Below, in pieces: positions 37,850-46,460 of a stretch of DNA of 64,000 nucleotides (positions within the stretch are counted from its first letter, which is position 1; every line of letters begins with the position of its first letter). The position numbers and the translations under genes were made by a program. Under the pieces are notes generated by a model. It did no database searches. It was given only the letters and a program-made list of their open reading frames with translations, and was not told the origin of the DNA. The stretch comes from DATAES01 sp963721305 (GTDB lineage: Bacteria; Actinomycetota; Acidimicrobiia; Acidimicrobiales; JACDCH01), in NCBI GenBank assembly GCA_963721305.1, contig CAVRIR010000003.1, positions 558,001-622,000 on the forward strand, in the 5' to 3' direction.

Positions 37850-38470
37850 CTATGCGCCGCCGACGATCTTCTCCTTCTGGCGGGCGAACTCCTCCTCGGA
37901 CAGCACACCGGTTCGGCGGAGCTCGGCGAGCGTCTTGAGCTGCTCCACAGGGTCGACGAGCAGCTTGTCCCAGCCGGCTGCGACCTCCCGGTGTCCGAAC
38001 GGCGGTCGAGCGAGCAGATCCTCGGTGTCCTCGTTGAGCGCGGCGCCGACGCGCTGCGGTGGCACGAGCTCGCCGGCGGCGATCCGGCCGCCCGCCTCCT
38101 TCGCCGCGGACGACAGCGGCGCCGCCCATCGGTCCTCGGTCACGACGACGAGTCCCGCTGACGCAGGCGGAAGCGAGAACGACGCCATCTCGAGGTCGTG
38201 ATCGGTGAGCAGGCCAGGTGCTTCGCGATGGACGGGCACGTCGTCCGCGAGGTCGTCGAGCTCGTCCACCGAGACGACGGTGATGGCGCCCAGATCGTCC
38301 TTCGTCAGCATGACGACATCCAGGAGGCGGACCGTGCCGGCGCGCACGAGGCGCGCGAGCGCGGTCAGCAACTGCCCGACCGACGTGCGATCCGGCACGC
38401 CCACGATCAAGTACTGGATGAGGTCGGGCTCGAAGCCTTCGAGCTGACCATCACGCCGTGCGTCGTCCAC
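37850..38470 (-). CDS. DUF6325-like protein with C-terminal SHOCT module
   Basis: 206 aa. The N-terminal part (IQYLIVGVPDRTSVGQLLTA, RAGTVRLLDVVMLTKD) is the same fold pattern as the 39260 gene, a family without known function. The end (LAELRRTGVLSEEEFARQKE) is a SHOCT short oligomerisation domain. GTG at 38470 chosen; TTG at 38476 is an alternative. It ends 10 nt from the convergent regulator stop and begins about 85 bp from operator-like palindromes. Confidence 0.75.
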   Translation of the reverse strand: MDDARRDGQLEGFEPDLIQYLIVGVPDRTSVGQLLTALARLVRAGTVRLLDVVMLTKDDLGAITVVSVDELDDLADDVPVHREAPGLLTDHDLEMASFSLPPASAGLVVVTEDRWAAPLSSAAKEAGGRIAAGELVPPQRVGAALNEDTEDLLARPPFGHREVAAGWDKLLVDPVEQLKTLAELRRTGVLSEEEFARQKEKIVGGA

Positions 38471-38553
38471 GATCAAGTCGACTCCGGTGACATGCAGCTT
38501 TCGCTGCGGACAACAGTGGGGGTGGAGCGAGTGGCTTCACATCACTCCCCGCG

Positions 38554-38574
38554 GGGTGGTCTGGCGGACCACCC
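38554..38574. promoter_or_regulatory. Palindromic operator candidate
   Basis: GGGTGGTC-5 nt-GACCACCC, arms perfect over 8 bp. It lies upstream of the DUF6325-SHOCT gene (minus) and the DUF7144-like operon (plus). Same core as the palindrome at 35127 with 2 bp wider spacing between cores. Confidence 0.6.
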
Positions 38575-38681
38575 ATCGTCGGATGGCTCGACTCCCCGCC
38601 CGAGTTCGACAACGGTCGGGGCGGTGGCCGGTGCATGGCGTGCCCCGTCCTTCGCGATCCGCTTGACTGACGTGCGGCTGA

Positions 38682-38720
38682 ACCACCCGGCATCGGGTGG
38701 CTTCTGACCACCCGGGTGGG
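38682..38720. promoter_or_regulatory. Cluster of ACCACCC/GGGTGG half sites
   Basis: ACCACCC at 38682 followed 6 nt later by GGGTGG, then ACCACCCGGGTGGG at 38707, a near-perfect back-to-back palindrome. About 60 bp upstream of the 38780 ATG, a sensible activator position. Confidence 0.6.
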
Positions 38721-38779
38721 CCCTAGCGTCGCGACTGCTTCACGTTTCCGTGCGCGGTGTTGGCAACTGAGGAGGAGCG

Positions 38780-39232
38780 ATGGCCCCAGCAGACCAGAGT
38801 GCGGTGCCCCGAGGATCCGACACGAGCGTGTTCGGCGGGGAGGACGAAGCCGGTTACGGCTGGCTGTTCTTCGCCGGGACGATCCTCGGCCTTGCCGGCA
38901 TCATGCGCCTCGTCGATGCCTTCTGGGCGTTCCGCTACAACTCGCAGTTGCAGAACGTGCCGGACAAGCTCACGGATGGCGTCCTCGGCGACAACCTCAA
39001 GACCTACGGATGGGTGTGGCTAGTCGTCGGCATCCTGCTGATCGTCGCGAGTGTGCTCATCCTCTCGCACAACCAGATCGCAAGGATCTTCGGGCTCGTC
39101 GCGGTCTTCATCATGACGATCAGCGCGATGACCTGGATGCCGTACTACCCGATCTGGTCGCTGACCTATGTCGCCATCGGGCTGTTGGCCGTCTATGCGC
39201 TCGCGGCGCACGGTGGCCGGCAGACCGTATGA
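38780..39232 (+). CDS. Four-helix membrane protein (DUF7144-like)
   Basis: 150 aa with four predicted helices (GWLFFAGTILGLAGIMRLVD, YGWVWLVVGILLIVASVLIL, IFGLVAVFIMTISAM, LTYVAIGLLAVYAL). The AFWAFRYN loop after helix 1 and 'WVWLVVGILL' fit a common actinobacterial membrane family, named DUF7144 from memory. AGGAGG 6 nt upstream of the ATG. First gene of a three-gene run with DUF6325 and SHOCT proteins. Confidence 0.75.
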   Translation: MAPADQSAVPRGSDTSVFGGEDEAGYGWLFFAGTILGLAGIMRLVDAFWAFRYNSQLQNVPDKLTDGVLGDNLKTYGWVWLVVGILLIVASVLILSHNQIARIFGLVAVFIMTISAMTWMPYYPIWSLTYVAIGLLAVYALAAHGGRQTV

Positions 39233-39259
39233 GTTCGAATTGCACCGAAGGGAGTCTGC

Positions 39260-39697
39260 ATGGCGGATGACGAAGCGGTTCTGGGCCCGATCAGCTACCT
39301 GATCGCGGAATTTCCCGGCAACAAGATGACCGGTGACGGGTTTCCGGCGCTCCTGGATCTCGTGGATAGTGGCCTGATCCGCATCCTCGATCTGATGTTC
39401 GTGACGCGACAGAAAGACGGCACGCTCGAAGCGATCGCCTTGACGGACCTCGACAACGACGGCGAGCTCGACCTGACGGTGTTCGAAGGCGCAGCATCAG
39501 GTCTGCTCGACGATTCCGACCTCGCTGACGCGGCCTCCGTGATCGAACCGGGCTCGTCCGCCGGGATCCTCATCTTCGAGAACCGTTGGGCGAAGCCGTT
39601 CACCGATGCGCTTCGACGTGGAGGGGCCGAGTTGGTGGCGGCGGGCTACATCCCGCAGGACGCGCTTCTCGCCTCGCTCGACGCAACCGACAGCTGA
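39260..39697 (+). CDS. DUF6325-like protein
   Basis: 145 aa. The pattern GPISYLIAEFPGNKMTGDGF, RILDLMFVTRQKDG and ILIFENRWAKPFTDALRRGG repeats that of the 37850 gene, without the SHOCT tail. Acidic, soluble, function unknown. A GAAGGGAG ribosome site precedes the ATG. Followed 20 nt later by a separate SHOCT gene, so here domain and tail are split into two genes. Confidence 0.75.
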   Translation: MADDEAVLGPISYLIAEFPGNKMTGDGFPALLDLVDSGLIRILDLMFVTRQKDGTLEAIALTDLDNDGELDLTVFEGAASGLLDDSDLADAASVIEPGSSAGILIFENRWAKPFTDALRRGGAELVAAGYIPQDALLASLDATDS

Positions 39698-39717
39698 CAA
39701 CAGGAGGATCGGAAGAG

Positions 39718-40011
39718 ATGCCAGGACTCATGCGGGGAGTAGCGCGGACAGCCGTCGTTGCCGGCACCGCGACCGCCGTCTCGAACCGGGTGTCGCGCCG
39801 GCAGGCCAACCGTTGGTCCGACCAGGCCGACCAGCAGTACTACGAGCAGCAGTACCAGCAGCAACAGGCCGCGCCGCCACCGCCGCCGCCGGCCGCGTCG
39901 GCCATGGGTACCAACACGGTCGAGCAGCTCAAGCAGCTTGCAGAGTTGCACGACCAGGGGATCCTGACCGACGAGGAGTTCGCCGCGCAGAAGGCAAAGA
40001 TCCTCGCCTGA
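39718..40011 (+). CDS. Small SHOCT-domain protein
   Basis: 97 aa: basic N-terminus with a short Ala-rich hydrophobic stretch, a Gln/Tyr-rich segment, a Pro run, then a SHOCT domain (LKQLAELHDQGILTDEEFAA). Such tails mediate oligomerisation or membrane association. GGAAG just upstream of the ATG. Third gene of the DUF7144-DUF6325-SHOCT run. Confidence 0.8.
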   Translation: MPGLMRGVARTAVVAGTATAVSNRVSRRQANRWSDQADQQYYEQQYQQQQAAPPPPPPAASAMGTNTVEQLKQLAELHDQGILTDEEFAAQKAKILA

Positions 40012-40023
40012 GGCCGATGCCCG

Positions 40024-41352
40024 ATGACTGACGCCGCGCCCGCGGCGAGTCAGCCCGTCGCGAGGTCACTGAACGTCCGGCAGGCGGCTTTCATCGGCGT
40101 CGGCGCGATGGTCGGCGCCGGCATCTTCTCGCTGCTCGGCGCGGCCGGCGAGGTCGCGGGAGCCGCAGTCTGGCTGTCGTTCGCGATCGCCGGTGCGATC
40201 GCCCTGTTGCAGGGCTACTCGTTCTCGAAGTTCGGCGCCCGCTTCCCGTCTGCGGCGGGCCTGCTCGAGTACGTCGTGCGCGGCTACGGCGACGGGCACA
40301 TCGCCGGAATCATCGCGTGGCTCATCCTCGCCGCGAACGCGATCGTCACCGGCATGGTGGCGGTGTCGTTCGGCAGTTATGCCAGTGAGGCGTTCGCCGA
40401 CGGCGGCTCGGGGTGGATCAAGTTCTTCGCCATCCTCCTGGTCGTCGCGATGGTCCTACTGAACATCGTCGGCTCGCAGGCAGTAGCGCGCGTCCAATCA
40501 GTGGTGGTCGTCGTCGTGCTGACGATGTTGACGATCTTCGCCGTGTCGACCCTGGCGAACATCGATCCACACCTGCTCGCGTTCTCCGGCTATCCCTCGG
40601 TGCGCGACATCGTGTCGAGCGTCGCCCTCACGTTCTTCGCCTTCCTCGGGTTCGGTGTCGTCACCTTCACGGCCAAGGATCTGTCGAACCCGGCGAAGCA
40701 ACTCCCGCGGGCGATGTATCTCGCGCTGGGAATCGCGACGGTGGTCTACATCGCGGTCGCACTCGGCGTGTTCGGCACGCTCACCGTCCAAAAGGTGATC
40801 GACTCGGGCGGGACCGCGCTTGCCGTGGCGGCGGAGCCCACCCTCGGCTCGTTCGGCTACTGGATGATGAGCGTCACCGCGCTGTTCTCGACAGCAGGCG
40901 CCACCAACGCCGGTCTGTATCCGGCGACCGGGCTCTGCGAGCAGATGGCTGCCATCGAGCAGTTCCCCCCGGTGCTCGGTCGCCGGTTCGGCGGTAAGGC
41001 GCCCGCCGGACTGCTGCTCACCGCCGCCATCGCGATCGTGTTGGCGGTCGGCTTCGACCTGAGCTCGATCGCGTCGCTCGGCAGCGCGATCGCCCTCATC
41101 GTGTTCACGATGGTCACCGCGGGGCACTTCAAGGTCCGCCGCGAGACAGGTGCGAATCCCTTTGTCTTGGGGATCGCCGTCGCCACGACCGCGATCGTCC
41201 TGATCACGTTCGCGTTCACCACGCTCGTCGATGAGCCGGCCACTGCAGTCACGCTCGTCGCCATCCTCGCCTTGAGCGTCGGCCTCGATCTCGTGTGGAA
41301 GCGTCAGCGCGGGCCGCGCGGCTCGACGGAGCTGCGGACGGAGCCGGCCTGA
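40024..41352 (+). CDS. APC family amino acid permease
   Basis: 442 aa with about 12 helices. N-terminal IGVGAMVGAGIFSLLG is the classic APC helix-1 break that binds the amino-acid backbone; helix 6 region SVALTFFAFLGFGVVTF is conserved. Probably imports an amino acid or amine by proton symport. The stop and next ATG share one base (TGATG), so it is coupled with the ABC exporter pair. Confidence 0.9.
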   Translation: MTDAAPAASQPVARSLNVRQAAFIGVGAMVGAGIFSLLGAAGEVAGAAVWLSFAIAGAIALLQGYSFSKFGARFPSAAGLLEYVVRGYGDGHIAGIIAWLILAANAIVTGMVAVSFGSYASEAFADGGSGWIKFFAILLVVAMVLLNIVGSQAVARVQSVVVVVVLTMLTIFAVSTLANIDPHLLAFSGYPSVRDIVSSVALTFFAFLGFGVVTFTAKDLSNPAKQLPRAMYLALGIATVVYIAVALGVFGTLTVQKVIDSGGTALAVAAEPTLGSFGYWMMSVTALFSTAGATNAGLYPATGLCEQMAAIEQFPPVLGRRFGGKAPAGLLLTAAIAIVLAVGFDLSSIASLGSAIALIVFTMVTAGHFKVRRETGANPFVLGIAVATTAIVLITFAFTTLVDEPATAVTLVAILALSVGLDLVWKRQRGPRGSTELRTEPA

Positions 41353-43142
41353 TGAAGCTGACGAACCTGCGTCAACTGGTCGCCGCGATATGGAACGACC
41401 CACAAGGCAAGAAGTGGCTCATCTGGTCGCAGCTTGCCCTCTTGGGCATGGTCGTGTTCGACCTGCTCATCCCGCAGGCGATCCGGGGCATCGTCAACAA
41501 CGGGATCCTCAAGGGCAACTTCGACTGGGTGGTGCGCGGGTCGCTGTACATGGCCGTCTTTGCCGTCGCCAGCATGTTGTTCGCGACCGCCAACGCATGG
41601 TTCGCCGCTCGGGTCGGCGAGACCGTCGGACACCGGTTGCGCGTGATGCAGTACCGCAGGGTGGCCAACCTCTCGTGGGGCAACGTCGACCGGTTGGAGA
41701 CCAGCGACCTCCTCGTCCGCCTCACCACCGACGTCAACCAGATCCGCACGGTGACGATGAACAGCGTCACGACATTGCTGCGGGCCCCGCTGATGATCAT
41801 CGGCGCGTTCTTCATCCTGCTCGTGATCGACGTCCGGCTCGCTCTCGTCATGGCGCTGTTCCTGCCACTGGTCATCGGCGTGCTGTGGTTCTACCAACGT
41901 CACGGCGCACCCCTGTACCGCGCGGTACTGGCCCGCTTCGACGGTCTCAACCAGGTGCTCCAGGAGAACATGGCCGGCGTCCGCGTCGTGAAGGCGTTCG
42001 TCCGTCAGGACTACGAGAACGGTCGCTTCGACGGCGAGAACCGCGAGCTCGAGAGTGCCGCGGTCGCCGCGCAGCGAAGTGCGGCGCTGTTGAACCCCGC
42101 GTTGCTGCTCATCGTCAACCTCGGTCTCGCGCTCGCGTTGTGGGTCGGCGGCGGACTGGTCATCGACCACGAGATCGAACTGGGCGCGGTCTTCGTGTTG
42201 CTCAACTACCTCGTCGCGGTGATGATCCCGCTCGTCCTGCTGTCCGTCCTCTTGCCGCAGATCGCGTCGGCGGACTCGTCGGTCGGGCGGATCCTCGAAG
42301 TGATCAGCGAGGTTCCCGATGTCGAGGACAAGCCCGACGCCGTGTCGCTCGAGGAAGCAGCCGGTGGCGAGATCCGCGGGCGCGTCGCGTTCGAGAACGT
42401 CACGATGGCGTACGTCGGGCCCGACGGCACACCCAATCCCAAACCGGTGCTGCATGCCATCGACCTCGTGGCCGAGCCGGGTCAGATCGTGGCGATCCTC
42501 GGTCCGACCGGGTCGGGAAAGTCCACGCTCGTCAACCTCATCATTCGCTCCTACGACGTCACCGGGGGTCGAGTGACCGTCGACGGCGTCGACGTGCGCG
42601 ACGTGACCCGCGCATCACTGCTCGAAGCGGTCACTGCTGTGCTGCAACAACCGAGCCTGTTGAGCGGCACGTTGGAGAGCAACATCCGGTTCGGGGCGGA
42701 CGAAGACGATCCGCGCCACGTCGACGTCGTGACCGCGGCGAAGGCGGCGGAAGCTGCTTCGTTCATCGAGGACCGGTCCGACGGCTACTCGGGTGAGGTG
42801 AAGCGGCGCGGCGCGAACTTCTCCGGCGGGCAGCGGCAACGACTGGGGATCGCGCGCGCGCTGGTTCGACGACCGAGGATCCTCATCCTCGACGACAGCA
42901 CGAGCGCGCTCGACGTCGCCACCGAGGGTCGGGTCCAGGACGCCATGCGGGGTCTCATGGGCGATACGACGATCTTCCTGGTGGCGCAGCGCATCAGCGC
43001 CGTCCTCACCGCCGATGTCATCGTCGTGCTCGAGGAGGGACAGATCGTCGCGAAGGGTCCGCATCGAGAGCTGCTGCGCGAGAGCCCGCAGTACCGATCG
43101 ATCTACGAGTCACAGCTGGGCGCGGTGCCCGAGAATGTCTGA
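41352..43142 (+). CDS. ABC exporter half-transporter, degenerate catalytic site
   Basis: Type IV ABC half-transporter (596 aa): six-helix membrane domain then ATPase. Walker A GPTGSGKST and signature NFSGGQRQR are normal, but Walker B reads ILILDDSTSALD, with Asp where the catalytic Glu should be. It should pair with the next gene in a heterodimer having one weak and one active ATP site. Stop overlaps the next start by 8 nt (ATGTCTGA). Confidence 0.93.
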   Translation: MKLTNLRQLVAAIWNDPQGKKWLIWSQLALLGMVVFDLLIPQAIRGIVNNGILKGNFDWVVRGSLYMAVFAVASMLFATANAWFAARVGETVGHRLRVMQYRRVANLSWGNVDRLETSDLLVRLTTDVNQIRTVTMNSVTTLLRAPLMIIGAFFILLVIDVRLALVMALFLPLVIGVLWFYQRHGAPLYRAVLARFDGLNQVLQENMAGVRVVKAFVRQDYENGRFDGENRELESAAVAAQRSAALLNPALLLIVNLGLALALWVGGGLVIDHEIELGAVFVLLNYLVAVMIPLVLLSVLLPQIASADSSVGRILEVISEVPDVEDKPDAVSLEEAAGGEIRGRVAFENVTMAYVGPDGTPNPKPVLHAIDLVAEPGQIVAILGPTGSGKSTLVNLIIRSYDVTGGRVTVDGVDVRDVTRASLLEAVTAVLQQPSLLSGTLESNIRFGADEDDPRHVDVVTAAKAAEAASFIEDRSDGYSGEVKRRGANFSGGQRQRLGIARALVRRPRILILDDSTSALDVATEGRVQDAMRGLMGDTTIFLVAQRISAVLTADVIVVLEEGQIVAKGPHRELLRESPQYRSIYESQLGAVPENV

Positions 43143-44919
43143 CGACGTCCTGAGCTCCCCGGAACCGCCTGCTCCGCCCAAGTCACTCCCGCGGTTGCTG
43201 TCCTACGTCTGGCACTCGCCAGGCCGCATCGCCGCCGTCGTCGTGTTGAGCTTCTCGGGCACGTTGCTGGCGATCCTGCCCGCAGTGTTCGTCGGGTCGA
43301 TCATCAACGGTCCGATCACCGATGGCGACAAGTCCGCTCTCGCCGTCGACCTGGTCGTCGTGCTCGTCGTCGCGGTGGCCGGTTTCGTCGCGATGTGGTT
43401 CGGTGGCCGCCTGCTGGCGGTCACCGCGCAGGACGCGATGTACCGGCTGCGGCGCGAGGTGTTCGAGCACACTCAGATCCTGTCGTTGCGGTACTTCGAT
43501 CGTCAGCCGATCGGCGACTTGATGAGCCGGGTGACGAACGACCTCGACTCGGTCAACCAGTTCTTCGACAAGGGTCTGTACCCGGCGATCAACTCCGTGT
43601 TCACGCTGATCAGCACGACGGTGCTCATGTTCATCGTGAGCTGGCAGCTGTCGCTCGCCGTGATCCTCATCGCACCGGTGATCCTCGTGATGATGAGCAT
43701 CACGTCGCGTCACTCGGGCCCGGCGTTCGCGGTGCTGCAAGAGCGAACGGGTGCCTTGAACGGCGTGGCCGAGGAACTGATCACGGGCGATCGGACCATC
43801 AAGGCGTACCGCGTGGAAGAGCTGGCGATCGCCAAGCTCGAGCAACTCAGCGACGAAGCGCGCGAGGCAGGTCAGCACGCCAACTTCGTCGCGCTGACCG
43901 CGACGCCCTTGTCGGCGATGCTGTCGAACCTCGACATCACACTTGTCGCGCTCGCGGGTGGCTGGCTCTCCATCCGTGGCACCGTCGATGTCGGAACCGT
44001 GGCGTCGTTCTTCATCTTCGCCCGCACGTTCAGCCGGCCGCTGAACCAGTTCGCGCAGATCCTCAACATGGCCCTCCAGGCACGGGCCGGCGGTGCTCGT
44101 GTGTTCGAGATCCTCGACGAGCAGCCCGAGATCGTCGACCGCGCGGGCGCTCGTGACGTGACCGCGATCAACGGCGACGTGGTGATGGACCACGTGGACT
44201 TCTCCTACGTGCCCGGCGTCCCGATCCTTCGCGACGTCTCGCTGCGCGCAGAGCCAGGCCGCAAGATCGGTCTCGTCGGGCCGACGGGAGCAGGCAAGAG
44301 CACCATCATCAACGTCATCACCCGCTACTACGACATCGAGCGCGGCGACATCCGCCTCGATGACACCAGCATCTATGACGTCACCCAGGAGACGCTGCGG
44401 GAGCGTGTCGGCATGGTGTTGCAGGAGCCGTACCTGTTCTCCGAAACGGTGATGGCGAACATCCGCTACGCGCGATTGGATGCAACCGACGACGAGTGCA
44501 TCGCGGCAGCGAAGGCCGCGAGCGCTGACTCGTTCGTCATGACGTTGCCGAGCGGCTACGACACAGTGCTGTCCGGTGGCGGGTCGAGTCTGAGTCAAGG
44601 CCAGCGGCAGCTCATCACCATCGCCCGCATCATCCTCGCTGACCGGCCTGTGCTCATTCTCGACGAAGCCACGTCCAGCGTGGACACTCGCACGGAGAAG
44701 AAGCTTCAGGAAGCCCTGACGAAGATGATGCACGGACGTACGAGCTTCGTGATCGCGCATCGCCTGTCGACGATCCGCGACGCGGACGTCATCGTCGCGA
44801 TCGCGGAAGGCCGCGTCGTCGACGTCGGCAGTCACGACGAGCTCATGGCGGCGAAGGGCTTCTACCACGACCTCTACATGAGCCAGTTCCGCGGCGACGC
44901 GACACCGGTGTCGGTCTAG
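43135..44919 (+). CDS. ABC exporter half-transporter, catalytic partner
   Basis: 594 aa, same architecture. Walker A GPTGAGKST, signature LSQGQRQL and Walker B VLILDEATSSVD with the catalytic Glu intact; switch His in IAHRLST. Together with the preceding gene it forms a heterodimeric multidrug- or lipid-type exporter resembling TmrAB/LmrCD. Substrate unknown. Confidence 0.94.
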   Translation: MSDDVLSSPEPPAPPKSLPRLLSYVWHSPGRIAAVVVLSFSGTLLAILPAVFVGSIINGPITDGDKSALAVDLVVVLVVAVAGFVAMWFGGRLLAVTAQDAMYRLRREVFEHTQILSLRYFDRQPIGDLMSRVTNDLDSVNQFFDKGLYPAINSVFTLISTTVLMFIVSWQLSLAVILIAPVILVMMSITSRHSGPAFAVLQERTGALNGVAEELITGDRTIKAYRVEELAIAKLEQLSDEAREAGQHANFVALTATPLSAMLSNLDITLVALAGGWLSIRGTVDVGTVASFFIFARTFSRPLNQFAQILNMALQARAGGARVFEILDEQPEIVDRAGARDVTAINGDVVMDHVDFSYVPGVPILRDVSLRAEPGRKIGLVGPTGAGKSTIINVITRYYDIERGDIRLDDTSIYDVTQETLRERVGMVLQEPYLFSETVMANIRYARLDATDDECIAAAKAASADSFVMTLPSGYDTVLSGGGSSLSQGQRQLITIARIILADRPVLILDEATSSVDTRTEKKLQEALTKMMHGRTSFVIAHRLSTIRDADVIVAIAEGRVVDVGSHDELMAAKGFYHDLYMSQFRGDATPVSV

Positions 44920-44924
44920 GTCCT

Positions 44925-45690
44925 TTGGACGACTTCGCTGCGGAGCTGGGAGCCTTGATCGAGCAGCAGCGCGAGCTGTCGACGATGCTCGAGCCGCTCG
45001 ATGAACGCGACTGGCACCGGCCGACGCGCTGCGACGGCTGGGACGTGGCCGATGTGGTGCTGCACCTCGCGCAGACCAACGAGATGGCGATCGGCAGCGC
45101 GGCAGGGAAGGTTCGACGAGGCGATCGACACGCTGACGTCGGGTCTCGGCCAGGCTGACAACGTCGACGACGGTGCCGACCTCATGGTTCGCCACCAGCG
45201 CGGTGCGCCCGTCGACGAGCTGCGGGCGCGCTGGCAGCGCAGCGCGGACACGTTGCAAGGCGTCCTTCACGACGTGGATCCGCACGAGCGCGTCGACTGG
45301 GTCGCAGGTCAGATCTCGGTCCGGACGCTGACGTCGACGCGCCTCGCCGAGACGTGGATCCACACCGGCGATGTTGCCGGCGCCATCGGCGTCGAGCCGC
45401 AGCGGGCAGAGAGGCTCCGGTACGTTGCCCGACTCGCGTGGCGGACGCTGCCGTACGCGTTCGCCCGAGAGGGGCGCTCGCTCGGCGGGCCGGTCGCGTT
45501 CGAGCTCGTCGGACCCACAGGGAATGCGTGGCGCTTCGTTCCCGACGCCCCGGCGCGGACGACGGTCAGGGGTGACGGCGTCGAGCTCTGTCTCGTTGCT
45601 GCTCGCAGGGTGGCCCCCAGCGATACAGGCCTCGAGACGGACGGGCCGAACGGTGCTGCCGTCCTCGATCTGGTGCGCACCTACGCCTGA
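44925..45690 (+). CDS. Maleylpyruvate isomerase-like protein, frameshifted
   Basis: Mycothiol-dependent maleylpyruvate isomerase/DinB-like fold. The N-terminal metal-binding domain (RCDGWDVADVVLHLAQTNE) is in the first frame, which stops at 45158. RFDEAIDTLTSGLG onwards, including TRLAETWIHTGDVAGA with its usual His, is in the next frame to 45690. One extra base near 45105-45112 (GGGAAGG) joins them, giving about 255 aa. TTG start, 5 nt after the ABC gene. Confidence 0.8.
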
Positions 45691-45738
45691 GCGCTCGACA
45701 CTACGATCGCTCGGTCGAGCCCTCGGGAGAACCTGACT

Positions 45739-46212
45739 TTGGACAACGTGATGCAGCGGGACGCGGCCAAGCGGGTCGTGCTTGTGGTCTCCGTGGCTGC
45801 CATTGCGTTGGTGCTCCTGGCTGTCGTCCGTTCTCCGGGTGCCAATGCCGCGCCCCGAGCGGATCTGCAGACGAGGACCACGAGAACGAGCCTCCGGCGG
45901 GCAACGTCGACCACCACGACGACGACCGCGCCGACCACGACGACCGGGGCGCCGGTCACCACTGCGGTGCCTCCCGGTGGAACGGCGCCGAATGGCGGAC
46001 CGCTGCTCGTGCCGGGCGCGAGCGACGCGCCGGCCAGCCAGGCCGGTGACGTCAAGAACAGCGACAACACGGGAACGATCGTTGCGCTCGTGATCTCGGG
46101 GCTGCTCCTGGTCGCCGTGCTGCTCGCCGTGCTGACCTATTGGTTCTGGCGCAACACTCGCCCGGAGAAGGTGCCCGCCGAATCCCCGCCCGACAACCTT
46201 GCTGGAGCGTGA
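45739..46212 (+). CDS. Thr-rich double-anchored membrane protein
   Basis: 157 aa: N-terminal helix VVLVVSVAAIALVLLAVV, extracellular Thr/Pro-rich linker, C-terminal helix IVALVISGLLLVAVLLAVLT and a short basic tail. No enzyme domain. TTG at 45739 has GGGAGA 8 nt upstream; GTG 45748 and ATG 45751 are alternatives. Function unknown. Confidence 0.65.
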   Translation: MDNVMQRDAAKRVVLVVSVAAIALVLLAVVRSPGANAAPRADLQTRTTRTSLRRATSTTTTTTAPTTTTGAPVTTAVPPGGTAPNGGPLLVPGASDAPASQAGDVKNSDNTGTIVALVISGLLLVAVLLAVLTYWFWRNTRPEKVPAESPPDNLAGA

Positions 46213-46217
46213 AGACG

Positions 46218-46448
46218 ATGGCTGACGAACTCGACGTCGACGCGATGATCCAACGCTTCCACGACCGCGCGGCTGCGGTGCGCAGCCGGCCGTTGCCGCC
46301 GATCGCGGGGGAGGAGCGCGCCGCGTTCATCAGGCAGGCCCAACTGGACTATCAGGACTTCGCCATCATCAGCGACGCGAAGGGCTCGCTCGACAGCGGC
46401 GTGCTGACGTTGACCATCGACCTTCGCCCCGCCGAGTCTCGCTCCTAG
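46218..46448 (+). CDS. Small conserved-looking protein
   Basis: 76 aa, mostly helical and acidic (MIQRFHDRAAAVR, RQAQLDYQDFAIISDAKG), ending in VLTLTIDLRP. No recognised domain. ATG 5 nt after the preceding stop and 12 nt before the next gene, so part of one transcript. Real rather than shadow because codon positions are G/C-rich at the third base and spacing is tight. Confidence 0.65.
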   Translation: MADELDVDAMIQRFHDRAAAVRSRPLPPIAGEERAAFIRQAQLDYQDFAIISDAKGSLDSGVLTLTIDLRPAESRS

Positions 46449-46460
46449 CCTTCAGATCCC

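Noticed and set aside
43183..45363. 726-aa minus-strand open frame over the second ABC gene
   Set aside because: Composition is typical shadow text; the plus strand has intact Walker and signature motifs.
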